A stretch of 44,414 nucleotides of DNA from JBHPFQ01 sp042571625 (lineage in GTDB: Bacteria; Patescibacteriota; Minisyncoccia; Portnoybacterales; UBA2143). The notes beneath the pieces were generated by a model that worked only from the letters and a program-made list of their open reading frames with translations, was not told the DNA's origin and made no database searches. A program made the position numbers and the translations under genes. The DNA lies in assembly GCA_042571625.1 (NCBI GenBank), contig JBHPFQ010000004.1, positions 1-44,414 of the forward strand, read 5' to 3'. This document shows, in pieces, positions 7,836 to 15,127 of the stretch (positions are counted from its first letter, which is position 1; every line of letters begins with the position of its first letter).

Positions 7836-8237
7836 ATGACATATAAAACATTCAAAAAAATCAAAATCTTAATCACATCTTTTGTTGCGGCAACAGTAGC
7901 TATTGCTGTTGTATATAACAATATGGCTTTATCTTTGGCTGGAGTTATAATAGGACTTCTTTTCCTAACATTAGTTAAAAGAAAAACAAAAGCTGTATTA
8001 ACTGATGAAAGAATCCATAAGATCAGTAATCAAGCAGCCAAAATAACATATATAATTTTAACTTCCCTTACTGGTTTTCTTTCTATTATATATATTCTTG
8101 ATAACAGAAGAACCGGAAATATTAATGCTGAGATGCTTGGAATAACTTTAAGCTATATCACTTTGTTTAGCTTAGCTTTATATTCCATCTCATATAAATA
8201 TTACAGCAAAAAATATGGCGATGACGAACAAAATTAA
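7836..8237 (+). CDS. DUF2178-like membrane protein, partner of the XRE regulator
   Basis: This 133-residue protein has four predicted membrane helices arranged as two pairs (about residues 10-27, 31-48, 70-90 and 103-121). A conserved-looking DERIHKISNQAA stretch follows the second helix. This layout and the DER motif fit the DUF2178 family, often encoded just before a small XRE-type regulator in archaea and bacteria. It overlaps that regulator here (8221-8412), so the two are probably translationally coupled. Its molecular role is unknown. The family name is from recall of the pattern and needs a profile search. Confidence 0.75.
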   Translation: MTYKTFKKIKILITSFVAATVAIAVVYNNMALSLAGVIIGLLFLTLVKRKTKAVLTDERIHKISNQAAKITYIILTSLTGFLSIIYILDNRRTGNINAEMLGITLSYITLFSLALYSISYKYYSKKYGDDEQN

Positions 8238-8412
8238 AATCTATCGGGCGATGAAAAATATGACACAAGAAGATTTGGCAGAAAAGGTCGGTGTCACTCG
8301 CCAAACTATTATTGCTATTGAAAAAGGAAACTATTCCCCTTCATTAGAATTAACTTTCAAGATTGCTAAAGTTTTCAACAAGCAAATTGAAAGCATCTTT
8401 AAATATGAATAA
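8221..8412 (+). CDS. XRE-family (Cro/CI) helix-turn-helix regulator
   Basis: This is a 63-residue single-domain HTH_3 protein (starting MTNKIKIYRAMKNMTQEDLA), with QEDLAEKVGVTRQTIIAIE forming the helix-turn-helix. It ends with the FNKQIESIFKYE tail typical of small YvaO-like regulators. An ATG two codons earlier (8215) is also possible. It overlaps the upstream membrane protein gene by 17 bp and the downstream gene by 8 bp, so all three form one operon. The likely target is the 18-bp palindrome in the operon promoter (7790-7807). Confidence 0.92.
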   Translation: MTNKIKIYRAMKNMTQEDLAEKVGVTRQTIIAIEKGNYSPSLELTFKIAKVFNKQIESIFKYE

Positions 8413-8773
8413 AAATATATTTTTTTACATTTCCAGCATCGGCATTCTTCTTTTTCTTTTTATTTTTCTAGTCACCTGCAGTTGGATCGGCTATGGCGTA
8501 AGAGAACAATGTTCTATCGCTCAAACAAAATACCAGGGAGATTGCGTTGAAGCATTAATGCAATCTTTTGAAAAAGAACAAAATAACAGCGTTGTTTGGG
8601 CTTTGGGACAATTAGGCGATAACCGCGCCTTACCTCTTTTGCAAAGCTATTATACTGGAGAGATTAAAAAAACCAAAGAAAAATGGGACGAAGGCCTAAG
8701 CCAGTATGAATTGAAAAAAGCCATCAAGCTTTTGGACGGCGGATTTAACGCTTCAGCAATTATCTGGCGTTGA
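8405..8773 (+). CDS. Membrane-anchored hypothetical protein with a HEAT-like repeat
   Basis: This 122-residue protein starts at ATG 8405, which overlaps the XRE gene stop (8412) and suggests coupling. One N-terminal hydrophobic helix (about residues 5-25) ends in LVTC, close to but not a standard lipobox. The extracytoplasmic part contains NNSVVWALGQLGDNRALPLL, the shape of one HEAT/PBS-lyase repeat, with two cysteines in front of it. The function is unknown. Operon membership with the DUF2178-like/XRE pair is the only functional hint. Confidence 0.6.
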   Translation: MNKNIFFYISSIGILLFLFIFLVTCSWIGYGVREQCSIAQTKYQGDCVEALMQSFEKEQNNSVVWALGQLGDNRALPLLQSYYTGEIKKTKEKWDEGLSQYELKKAIKLLDGGFNASAIIWR

Positions 8774-8808
8774 AATTATTGTTAAATTAGGTTAGAATAA
8801 TATTCACA

Positions 8809-8895
8809 GGAGAGGTCGCATAGAGGACTAGTGCGGCTGTCTTGAAAACAGCTGTCGTTGAAAGACGACCGGGGGTTCGAATCCCTCCCTCTCCG
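8809..8895 (+). tRNA. tRNA-Ser(UGA)
   Basis: The acceptor GGAGAGG (8809-8815) pairs with CCTCTCC (8888-8894), with discriminator G and no encoded CCA. Anticodon stem-loop GCTGT-CTTGAAA-ACAGC gives anticodon UGA. It has a long class II variable arm. Its 3' end shares 24 of 25 bases with that of tRNA-Ser(GCU) at 5197-5221. The next gene starts 4 bp after it. Confidence 0.95.
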
Positions 8896-8898
8896 CCG

Positions 8899-9360
8899 AT
8901 GCCAAACAAAATAGAGTGGGCTGTGCCCGAATATAATTATTATAAAAAAACTAAATCCTGGTTTACTATTGCCGGAATAATATTTATAATTCTTTTACTT
9001 TGGTCGATATGGACTAAAAATGTTTTGTTTGTTATGTTTATTGTGCTAAGTTATTTTTTAATAATTATCTTTGCATTAAAAAAACCAAAAATCGCTTATA
9101 TCTCCATCCAACCGAAAGGAATAAATATTAATGCAAATTTTTATGATTTTGACAAATTAAAATCTTTTTGGATATTTTATACTCCGACAGGAATAAAAGA
9201 AATCAGCTTGCAATGCAAAAAAAAGACAATACCATATATAAGAATCCCATTAGGAGATCAAAATCCAGTTAGGATTAGAAAATTTCTTATAAAATATATT
9301 CCTGAAGATAAACAAGAAGAATCATTAATTGATAATTTATTTAGAAGTTTAAAATTTTAA
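8899..9360 (+). CDS. Hypothetical membrane protein with two TM helices
   Basis: This 153-residue protein starts at ATG 8899, only 4 bp after tRNA-Ser. Two adjacent membrane helices (about residues 20-38 and 42-62) form a hairpin. A beta-rich cytoplasmic domain follows (IAYISIQPKGININANFYDFDKLKSFW). This layout (short N-terminus, helical hairpin, soluble beta domain) resembles bacterial PH-like membrane proteins, but that is only an impression. It is flanked on both sides by tRNA genes. Confidence 0.65.
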   Translation: MPNKIEWAVPEYNYYKKTKSWFTIAGIIFIILLLWSIWTKNVLFVMFIVLSYFLIIIFALKKPKIAYISIQPKGININANFYDFDKLKSFWIFYTPTGIKEISLQCKKKTIPYIRIPLGDQNPVRIRKFLIKYIPEDKQEESLIDNLFRSLKF

Positions 9361-9363
9361 AAT

Positions 9364-9435
9364 GTCCCTATGGCTCAACGGATAGAGCGTAGCCTTGCGG
9401 AGGCTGAGATTGAGGTTCGATTCCTCATAGGGACA
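9364..9435 (+). tRNA. tRNA-Arg(GCG)
   Basis: The acceptor GTCCCTA (9364-9370) pairs with TAGGGAC, with discriminator A at 9435. D arm GCTC/GAGC, anticodon stem TAGCC/GGCTG, loop TTGCGGA, so the anticodon is GCG. T arm TGAGG-TTCGATT-CCTCA. Most bacteria read CGU/CGC with an ACG anticodon deaminated to ICG; a genomic GCG anticodon is uncommon. It is followed directly by repeat copy A. Confidence 0.93.
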
Positions 9436-9442
9436 CATATTA

Positions 9443-9507
9443 ATTGAGGTTCTCACCCTTCGGGTGACCACCCGCGAGGGTGGGATTCCTCATAGGGACA
9501 CATATTA
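9443..9507 (+). repeat. Double-hairpin element copy A in a duplicated tRNA-Arg T-arm
   Basis: The 34 bases 9409-9442 (tRNA-Arg T-arm, 3' end and 7 flanking bases) are exactly repeated as 9443-9452 plus 9484-9507. The second copy is split inside its T-loop by a 31-nt insert (9453-9483). The insert is two abutting hairpins: TCACCC-TTC-GGGTGA and CCACCC-GCGA-GGGTGG. The duplicated T-stem TGAGG/CCTCA is still paired around the insert. This is the cleanest copy of the family. Confidence 0.92.
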
Positions 9508-9523
9508 TAATAGGAACATAATT

Positions 9524-9973
9524 ATGAAAAACAAAAATATAATCGCCATTGTTGCGATAATAATTGCTTTATTGTTCCCTATATATTTCATTACTGAATC
9601 TAATAAATCTGAAAATCTTGTTTGTTTTTCAAAAAAATGCATTCAAGTAGAAATAGCAGATACGCATGAAAAAAGACAACGCGGTTTAATGTTTAGGAAT
9701 GAACTTGCAGAAGATAAAGGAATGCTTTTTATTTTTGAAACTACGAAAGTATATTCTTTTTGGATGAAAAATACATATATTCCATTAGATATTATTTGGA
9801 TTGATGAAAATTTGCAAATTGTTCATATAGAAAACGCAACTCCATGTTTAACAGAAAACTGCATTTCTTATAGCCCGAACGCTCCAGCTAAATATGTTGT
9901 AGAAGCAAACTCTGGATTTTCTGAAAAAAATAATATCCGCGCTGGAGATACTGTGAAAATTAATCTAAAATGA
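9524..9973 (+). CDS. DUF192 family (UPF0127) exported protein
   Basis: This 149-residue protein has an N-terminal membrane anchor (about residues 5-24) and a DUF192 domain. The domain carries the hallmark IADTHEKRQRGLMFRNELAE, the GMLFIFE strand and the FWMKNTYIPLDIIWID block, and ends KYVVEANSGF. ATG 9524 is chosen because the reading frame upstream runs through the repeat element. DUF192 proteins are compact secreted or periplasmic beta-barrel domains of unknown function. The stop overlaps the recG start by 4 bp (ATGA). Confidence 0.9.
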   Translation: MKNKNIIAIVAIIIALLFPIYFITESNKSENLVCFSKKCIQVEIADTHEKRQRGLMFRNELAEDKGMLFIFETTKVYSFWMKNTYIPLDIIWIDENLQIVHIENATPCLTENCISYSPNAPAKYVVEANSGFSEKNNIRAGDTVKINLK

Positions 9974-12009
9974 TCACTCTATCAACTAAAATAGAACAGC
10001 TTAAAAGAGTCGGTCCAGAATATTTAAGAAAATTACGAAAAGTCGGCATTAAAACTATTGGCGACCTTCTTTATTATTTTCCATATCGTTACGACGATTA
10101 CAGCCAAATAATTCCAATAGAAAATCTTCAAATCGGAGAGGTATCGACAATCCAAGGAAAAGTATTGGAAATTAATAACATACGAACGTGGAAAAGAAAA
10201 ATGAACATTACGGAAGCAATTGTTCAAGATGACAGCGGAGCCATTCGCGCAGTATGGTTCAACCAGCCATATCTTGCCCAAACAATCAAACAAGATTGCG
10301 TTATTAATCTATCTGGAAAAATAAGCTTATCTAAGAAAAATATTTGTTTTTCCAATCCAACTTACGAAATAATTCATAATGACGATTTCACTCACACCGG
10401 AAGATTGATTCCAATCTATCATGAAACACAAGGTTTGAGTTCGCGTTATCTACGATATCTTATCAAACCATATCTATATTTAACTAACGAAATTAATGAT
10501 TTCTTGCCATTACAAATTAGAAATGAATTTAATTTAATAGACTTAAATACAGCCATAAATCAAATTCATTTTCCTAACAATCTAAATACAGCTAAATCAG
10601 CTAAAGAACGATTAGCTTTTGACGAATTACTTCTTATCCAATTAACAATACTAAAACAAAAACAAAACTTATCTAAACAAAAAGCAATACCAATATCTTT
10701 CAATAAAGAGCTTATTAAAAAATTTGTTAAAAATCTACCATTTAAACTAACAAACGATCAGCGAATTTCCGCATGGGAAATTTTTCAAGATATATCAAAA
10801 AACGAGCCAATGAATCGCCTACTCAACGGCGACGTAGGATCAGGAAAAACAATAATAGCAATCATGACCGCGCTTGAAACAGCTAAAGCAGGATATCAAA
10901 CAGCTATAATGGCTCCTACTGAAATTTTAGCCAAACAACATTTTAATACCTTTACTAAAACTTTAAAAAATACAAAAGTAAAAACATGCTTACTCACCGG
11001 ATCTAGCTCTAATAAAGAAAAAATCAAACAAGAAATCTCTGATGGGAAAATAGATATAATAATAGGCACTCATGCCATTATACAAAAAAATTTGGATTTC
11101 AAAAATTTAGCAATATCTATTGTTGACGAACAACACCGATTTGGCGTAAGGCAACGAGCCGCTCTCCAAAACAGTTTAAAAGCTATTCCTCATTTACTTT
11201 CTATGACTGCCACGCCAATACCAAGAACTCTGACCCTTACTATTTATGGCGACCTTAATATTTCTATGTTAAAACAAATGCCAAAAGGACGACAAAAAAT
11301 TATTACTAAAATTATTACTCCAAATAACAGACAAAATGCTTATAATTTTATAAAAGAACAAATTAAGCAAAAAAAACAAGTCTTTGTTGTCTGTCCTTTA
11401 ATTGAAGAATCTGAAAATGAAATAATGGCAGAAGTTAAATCTGTTACTCAGGAATATAAAAAACTTTCTGAAAAAATATTTCCAAAATTCAAAATTTCTA
11501 TGTTGCATGGCCGGCTAAAACCAAAAGAAAAAGAAAAAATTATGAAAGATTTTGAAAATAAAAAAATAGATATGCTGGTATCAACATCTGTTATTGAAGT
11601 TGGGATTGATATCCCGAATGCTACTGTAATGATGATTGAAGGGGCGGATCGCTTTGGGCTTGCTCAGATTCACCAAATACGCGGCCGTATCGGCAGAGGA
11701 GAAAATAAATCATATTGTTTTCTTTTTACTGAATCAACTTCAAAAAAAACGCGCCAACGGCTCAAGGCTATTCTAACTTGTAAAAATGGGTTTGAATTAG
11801 CTGAAAAAGATCTTGAAATTCGCGGACCAGGAGATTTTTTAGGATCTAGACAATGGGGAATCCCAGATTTAACTATGGCTTCTTTAAATGATTTAGAATT
11901 AATCAAACAATCCAGACAAGCCGCACTTAAAATTATATCTAATAATTTATTTAATAATGATTTAAAAAATGAGGTCAAAAAGTTTAAACACTCAACACAC
12001 CTTGAATAA
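9970..12009 (+). CDS. recG: ATP-dependent DNA helicase RecG
   Basis: This is a 679-residue superfamily 2 helicase that remodels stalled forks and Holliday junctions. The N-terminal wedge/OB domain is present (KVLEINNIRTWKRKM region, about residues 55-80). Walker A is GDVGSGKT near residue 287, the DEQH box (VDEQHRFG) is near 385, SMTATPIPRTL near 415, and the C-terminal helicase lobe carries GRIGRGENKSYCFL. Length and motif order are normal. It overlaps the DUF192 gene by 4 bp. The promoter of the following gene starts inside its stop codon. Confidence 0.96.
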   Translation: MITLSTKIEQLKRVGPEYLRKLRKVGIKTIGDLLYYFPYRYDDYSQIIPIENLQIGEVSTIQGKVLEINNIRTWKRKMNITEAIVQDDSGAIRAVWFNQPYLAQTIKQDCVINLSGKISLSKKNICFSNPTYEIIHNDDFTHTGRLIPIYHETQGLSSRYLRYLIKPYLYLTNEINDFLPLQIRNEFNLIDLNTAINQIHFPNNLNTAKSAKERLAFDELLLIQLTILKQKQNLSKQKAIPISFNKELIKKFVKNLPFKLTNDQRISAWEIFQDISKNEPMNRLLNGDVGSGKTIIAIMTALETAKAGYQTAIMAPTEILAKQHFNTFTKTLKNTKVKTCLLTGSSSNKEKIKQEISDGKIDIIIGTHAIIQKNLDFKNLAISIVDEQHRFGVRQRAALQNSLKAIPHLLSMTATPIPRTLTLTIYGDLNISMLKQMPKGRQKIITKIITPNNRQNAYNFIKEQIKQKKQVFVVCPLIEESENEIMAEVKSVTQEYKKLSEKIFPKFKISMLHGRLKPKEKEKIMKDFENKKIDMLVSTSVIEVGIDIPNATVMMIEGADRFGLAQIHQIRGRIGRGENKSYCFLFTESTSKKTRQRLKAILTCKNGFELAEKDLEIRGPGDFLGSRQWGIPDLTMASLNDLELIKQSRQAALKIISNNLFNNDLKNEVKKFKHSTHLE

Positions 12010-12030
12010 TTTTATCATATATGCTATAAT
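12002..12030 (+). promoter_or_regulatory. Strong predicted promoter for the DksA-like gene
   Basis: TTGAAT (12002-12007) and a consensus TATAAT (12025-12030) are separated by 17 bp. The -35 box overlaps the recG stop. A GGGG-purine ribosome-binding site precedes the ATG at 12084. Confidence 0.75.
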
Positions 12031-12083
12031 CTTTTTGAGGGAAATAGAGTTTTTTAATAATCAAATCTTTATAGGGGAAAGAA

Positions 12084-12434
12084 ATGAAAGCAAAAAATAG
12101 TCAACAAAAAATAAAAAAAGGGGCTATTATAAAATTGAAAAAAGAAGAATTAAGATTAGAAAAAAAAATCAGAATCCTGCAAAACAGAAATAACAATGAT
12201 TGGGAAGAAGTTGCAGGAATACTTCTAAAGATTCTTTTAAAAAATTTAAATCGAATTAAAATTCTGCTAGATAATGGATTAAATAATTATGGAATCTGTG
12301 AAGATTGCGGTTGTAAAATACCCGAAGAAAGACTGAGATATAATCCATCGATGCCAAAATGCATAAATTGTGCTGCTATTCACGAACAACAGGAGAAAAA
12401 AAAATACGATTTTCTCTGCGCAAGCTTATCATAA
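12084..12434 (+). CDS. DksA/TraR-type zinc-finger protein
   Basis: This 116-residue protein has an N-terminal helical/coiled-coil part (about residues 15-65) and a C-terminal C4 zinc finger (C72-x2-C75 ... C93-x2-C96; CEDCGCKIPEERL...CINC). This matches the DksA/TraR fold that enters the RNA polymerase secondary channel in stringent control. The acidic tip DxxDA of true DksA is not obvious; the coiled-coil contains NNNDWEEVAG. A role in transcription regulation is likely but partner and signal are not known. It has its own promoter and terminator. Confidence 0.85.
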   Translation: MKAKNSQQKIKKGAIIKLKKEELRLEKKIRILQNRNNNDWEEVAGILLKILLKNLNRIKILLDNGLNNYGICEDCGCKIPEERLRYNPSMPKCINCAAIHEQQEKKKYDFLCASLS

Positions 12435-12478
12435 TATTATATAATAATAAATTCTCCTCTATTTTCCTCAAACAAAAT

Positions 12479-12508
12479 AGCGCCGAGACATATGTCCGGC
12501 GCTTTTTC
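12479..12508. terminator. Intrinsic terminator between convergent genes
   Basis: AGCGCCG (12479-12485) pairs with CGGCGCT (12497-12503), with the inner palindrome GACATATGTC extending the stem, followed by TTTTT. It serves the DksA-like gene and probably also the convergent glycosyltransferase gene, whose stop is at 12511. Confidence 0.85.
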
Positions 12509-12510
12509 TA

Positions 12511-14064
12511 TTAATCTTTAGGCGTTACCCAAAATCCCAATCTTTTATTTATCATTAATCTTGTTTGCGCTTCCAATCCAGGAACCGCCCCAAAAATCAA
12601 AATAGTAATAGGCACTAAAATCCATTGAATTATCATACTAATCTTTTTAATCGGCTTTTGATTCTTAGGCCTTTTTGGCAGAAGCAAAGCGCTGTAAATT
12701 GCTGAACCAACTAAACCAATCATTGCTATTGTCATTAAAAAACGAGTTACTCTAGGCAAATTATACGATAAAATCATTCTATTAAATTTTTGTCCGCCTA
12801 AATATAAAGGAAGCCAACCTAAAAGAAAAATCATAAGCGCATTAGTTGACCATGACCAAAATCCTTCTATTTGAACCCACGTCCAATGAATTATTTTTTT
12901 CCAAGAAATTTTTTCCTCATTAGAAATCCTATTTTTATAAAATCCAAACAATAAATAAGGAACATTCTCAACTCCCCAGCCCCATCTCCTTTGTTGTTTA
13001 TAAACATTAACTGCTGTTTTCCAAAAAGTAGAAGCTAAATTAGCATCCATAGATACTGGATAGTTTAATGGAATTGCTCGATAATCACCATTATAATAAA
13101 GTAAACATTGCCAGAATATTCGCGAATCCTCTGAAACAATATTTGTTTGCCAAAAATCAACATCAACAAGCGCTTTCAAACTAATTGATTGTGATGAAAA
13201 AGTGGAAAGACGCTCTGGCCTCTGTTGTTGCATCATCTGCCAAAAAGTTCCTGATGTCGCGACTATGCGAGATACACAAGGTGCTTCCCATATATTATTA
13301 TTAAAAACTGGCACTGGTTGATAGCTGGAACGAAACGGTTTTTTAGCATTCAAAAAATGATAAGTCACGCATGTAAAATATTGTTGATAAATCCGCGTAT
13401 CTACGTCAAAACACGAAACAATAACTTTTTCATAAGGAATTTTTAATTTATCAATAATTTCTCTTTTAGCACGTTTAGCTGCCCAAGATGCATTTGATGA
13501 TTTACCTATTATTTCACCTTCAATATTTTTCGGATGAGAAACAATTAAAAATTTATAAAAATAACTACCAAAATCTTTTTCAATTTCTCGAGCAATAATT
13601 TCTGCTGATTCTCCAACTCTTTGTTCTATTCCTAAAACAACAATCATTTTATCTTTAGGATAAGATGAATTAATCAACGACTGGAAAGCCGGACGAATTA
13701 CATTAATTGATTCTGTCGCCATCGGCATAATAATCAGATGATAAATATCCTGCCAATTTTTATCCTTAACAGATTCCACTTTCTTCATCCAATCTATTGC
13801 AATATTTTTTCTCATCTTGCGATAACTAATCCTTAAATATATTAAAAGATAAAGAGTTTTCAACAACCAATACACATCAAAAGCAATAATAAAAAAAGCT
13901 ATCCAAACCGGTTTAGCCCAGGAAAGAAAAATAACGCCTATAAGCGTTAACCAAGCTAAGCAACCAGGCAGTATCTCAAAAGCCCGATAGATTATTCGTT
14001 CTTTCGGGCTTTTTAAATCGCTTGCTTGTCCTGTTTTTAAATAATATTTTTCATCTAAAGACAT
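12511..14064 (-). CDS. Membrane glycosyltransferase, family 2 (processive type)
   Basis: This protein of about 517 residues has two N-terminal membrane helices, a cytoplasmic GT-A domain and three or four C-terminal membrane helices. The GT-A domain shows the catalytic pattern of processive GT2 enzymes: CFDVDTRI (DxD), SEDSR (catalytic-base region, normally xED) and QQRRW (QxxRW). Such enzymes polymerise or transfer sugars at the membrane for polysaccharide or surface-glycan synthesis. The sugar and acceptor are unknown and no other glycan genes are nearby. ATG at 14064 is used; an alternative TTG at 14109 would add 15 residues. Neither has a good ribosome-binding site. Confidence 0.88.
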   Translation of the reverse strand: MSLDEKYYLKTGQASDLKSPKERIIYRAFEILPGCLAWLTLIGVIFLSWAKPVWIAFFIIAFDVYWLLKTLYLLIYLRISYRKMRKNIAIDWMKKVESVKDKNWQDIYHLIIMPMATESINVIRPAFQSLINSSYPKDKMIVVLGIEQRVGESAEIIAREIEKDFGSYFYKFLIVSHPKNIEGEIIGKSSNASWAAKRAKREIIDKLKIPYEKVIVSCFDVDTRIYQQYFTCVTYHFLNAKKPFRSSYQPVPVFNNNIWEAPCVSRIVATSGTFWQMMQQQRPERLSTFSSQSISLKALVDVDFWQTNIVSEDSRIFWQCLLYYNGDYRAIPLNYPVSMDANLASTFWKTAVNVYKQQRRWGWGVENVPYLLFGFYKNRISNEEKISWKKIIHWTWVQIEGFWSWSTNALMIFLLGWLPLYLGGQKFNRMILSYNLPRVTRFLMTIAMIGLVGSAIYSALLLPKRPKNQKPIKKISMIIQWILVPITILIFGAVPGLEAQTRLMINKRLGFWVTPKD

Positions 14065-14204
14065 ATTTCTTGGCAGGGCATCGTTGGCTATGTTCGGACC
14101 GAGATTCAACGATATGATGGGTATGTTTGTGTGCCGGATTTAAGCCCATGCTTTTAATTTATCATATTTTACCCTATTCTTCAACTCGTTTTTGGTTTGG
14201 TTTT

Positions 14205-14245
14205 AAAAGAAAAATCCTCGGAAATCAAAATTGATTTCCGAGGAT
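14205..14245 (-). terminator. Intrinsic terminator of the 14272-14871 gene
   Basis: ATCCTCGGAAATCA and its exact complement TGATTTCCGAGGAT form a perfect 14-bp stem with a 4-nt loop (14214-14245). On the minus strand it is followed by TTTTTCTTTT. Confidence 0.92.
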
Positions 14246-14271
14246 AAGGTTAAAAGTTTTAAGTTAAAAGA

Positions 14272-14871
14272 TTAAATAAAAGAAAACTGCTGGCGGGAAC
14301 GCAAGCCATCATTAGAAAGCTCGGGATGACACCTATCGACCCACATCTTGCCACCGCACCAGCTGACATCCGGAAAATTGCCATCAGAATCACGCGAACC
14401 CGAACAAAGTGTAATATTATTGATATCAAGATGTCCGCCAGTTCGTCCAATTCGTAAGAAATAATCTAACTCCATTATCAATCTCTGTTTCAAGGTATTT
14501 CCTATAACCCCTTTTTTTCCTAACTCATTAGCAGATAAGTTTTTTAATTCCTCGTCTGCTTCCTGTCGGGCTCTAAACAACCCAACATAGATTCCTTTTG
14601 ATGTTCTATCTGGCTTAAGAACATCATTTAAGCTTTTTTCTGTCCATTTCCAGCAATTATATAGTTCATTACTTCTTTCGTAAGCTACTTGCTCTGTCAC
14701 TTCTCCTAGGGTGATAATATGCCGAGAAAAATCTCCATGCGGTTTTGGAATTACGATATCGCCGAATGTCGGTTGAATGCTAAATTGATATTTATAAAAT
14801 TCATACCAATAACTCAATATTTGATCCGGATTAAATTGATTTAATCTTTTGACCGCTTGTCTTATAGACAT
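14272..14871 (-). CDS. Hypothetical protein (199 residues)
   Basis: This soluble protein is not recognised. ATG 14871 is set by a good ribosome-binding site (AAGGAG, 7 nt upstream). A TTG two codons earlier is worse placed. The N-terminal half is helical with many aromatics (ILSYWYEFYKYQF). The C-terminal half carries GRTGGHLDINNITLCSGSRDSDG and a WCGGKMWVD stretch with three cysteines, which looks like a compact beta domain. It is a single-gene unit with a strong promoter (14926-14953) and a perfect terminator, so it is probably well expressed. Confidence 0.7.
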   Translation of the reverse strand: MSIRQAVKRLNQFNPDQILSYWYEFYKYQFSIQPTFGDIVIPKPHGDFSRHIITLGEVTEQVAYERSNELYNCWKWTEKSLNDVLKPDRTSKGIYVGLFRARQEADEELKNLSANELGKKGVIGNTLKQRLIMELDYFLRIGRTGGHLDINNITLCSGSRDSDGNFPDVSWCGGKMWVDRCHPELSNDGLRSRQQFSFI

Positions 14872-14925
14872 AGCCAATCTCCTTTATATAATGTTAATAA
14901 AAAGAACGTATTTTAACTTGTTTGT

Positions 14926-14953
14926 ATTATATCATAATTGGAGAGCTTGTCAA
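14926..14953 (-). promoter_or_regulatory. Strong predicted promoter for the 14272-14871 gene
   Basis: On the minus strand TTGACA (14953-14948) and TATAAT (14931-14926) are both full consensus, 16 bp apart. The ATG lies about 55 nt downstream. Confidence 0.8.
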
Positions 14954-14973
14954 ATCCTATTATATGCAAAAAG

Positions 14974-15031
14974 TTCTAACCGTCCACGTCCTCTATTAAA
15001 AATAACCGCATGGATAGGCGGTTATTTTGCT
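14974..15031. repeat. 58-bp direct repeat, copy 1 (left of the NYN gene)
   Basis: It matches 15640-15697 at 55 of 58 positions in the same orientation. It contains TTCTAACCGTCCACGTCC and a hairpin AATAACCGC/GCGGTTATT (15001-15026) that could terminate transcription in either direction. The two copies flank the NYN-domain gene. Confidence 0.9.
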
Positions 15032-15127
15032 TGACAAGTTATTTTTAATTTGATATATTCTAAAATAGAATACATATGAAAAACACCTCTACTAGTTTTG
15101 TCTTTTAGCGGTGTTTTTCTTTTTTAT
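15031..15127 (+). ncRNA. Candidate short transcript: promoter, 10-codon ORF and terminator
   Basis: Consensus TTGACA (15031-15036) and TATATT (15054-15059) are 17 bp apart. About 17 nt downstream is an ATG (15076) opening the tiny ORF MKNTSTSFVF (stop at 15106-15108). It sits inside a hairpin whose arms are AAAAACACC (15079-15087) and GGTGTTTTT (15110-15118), followed by a T-rich run. The predicted RNA is about 55 nt and antisense to the end of the NYN gene. No ribosome-binding site precedes the ATG. It could be a small RNA, a leader peptide or a decayed gene. Confidence 0.45.

Noticed and set aside
4450..8773. Recoding of TGA (as in Absconditabacteria/Gracilibacteria)
   Set aside because: comF, the HAD gene and the 8405-8773 gene end normally at TGA, and no reading frame needs TGA read as an amino acid.
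10033..10293. Minus-strand ORF within recG
   Set aside because: It lies in the opposite strand of a strongly supported helicase gene with no independent signal.
14259..14450. Small minus-strand ORF in another frame of the 14272-14871 gene
   Set aside because: It lies wholly within the supported gene and has no ribosome-binding site.
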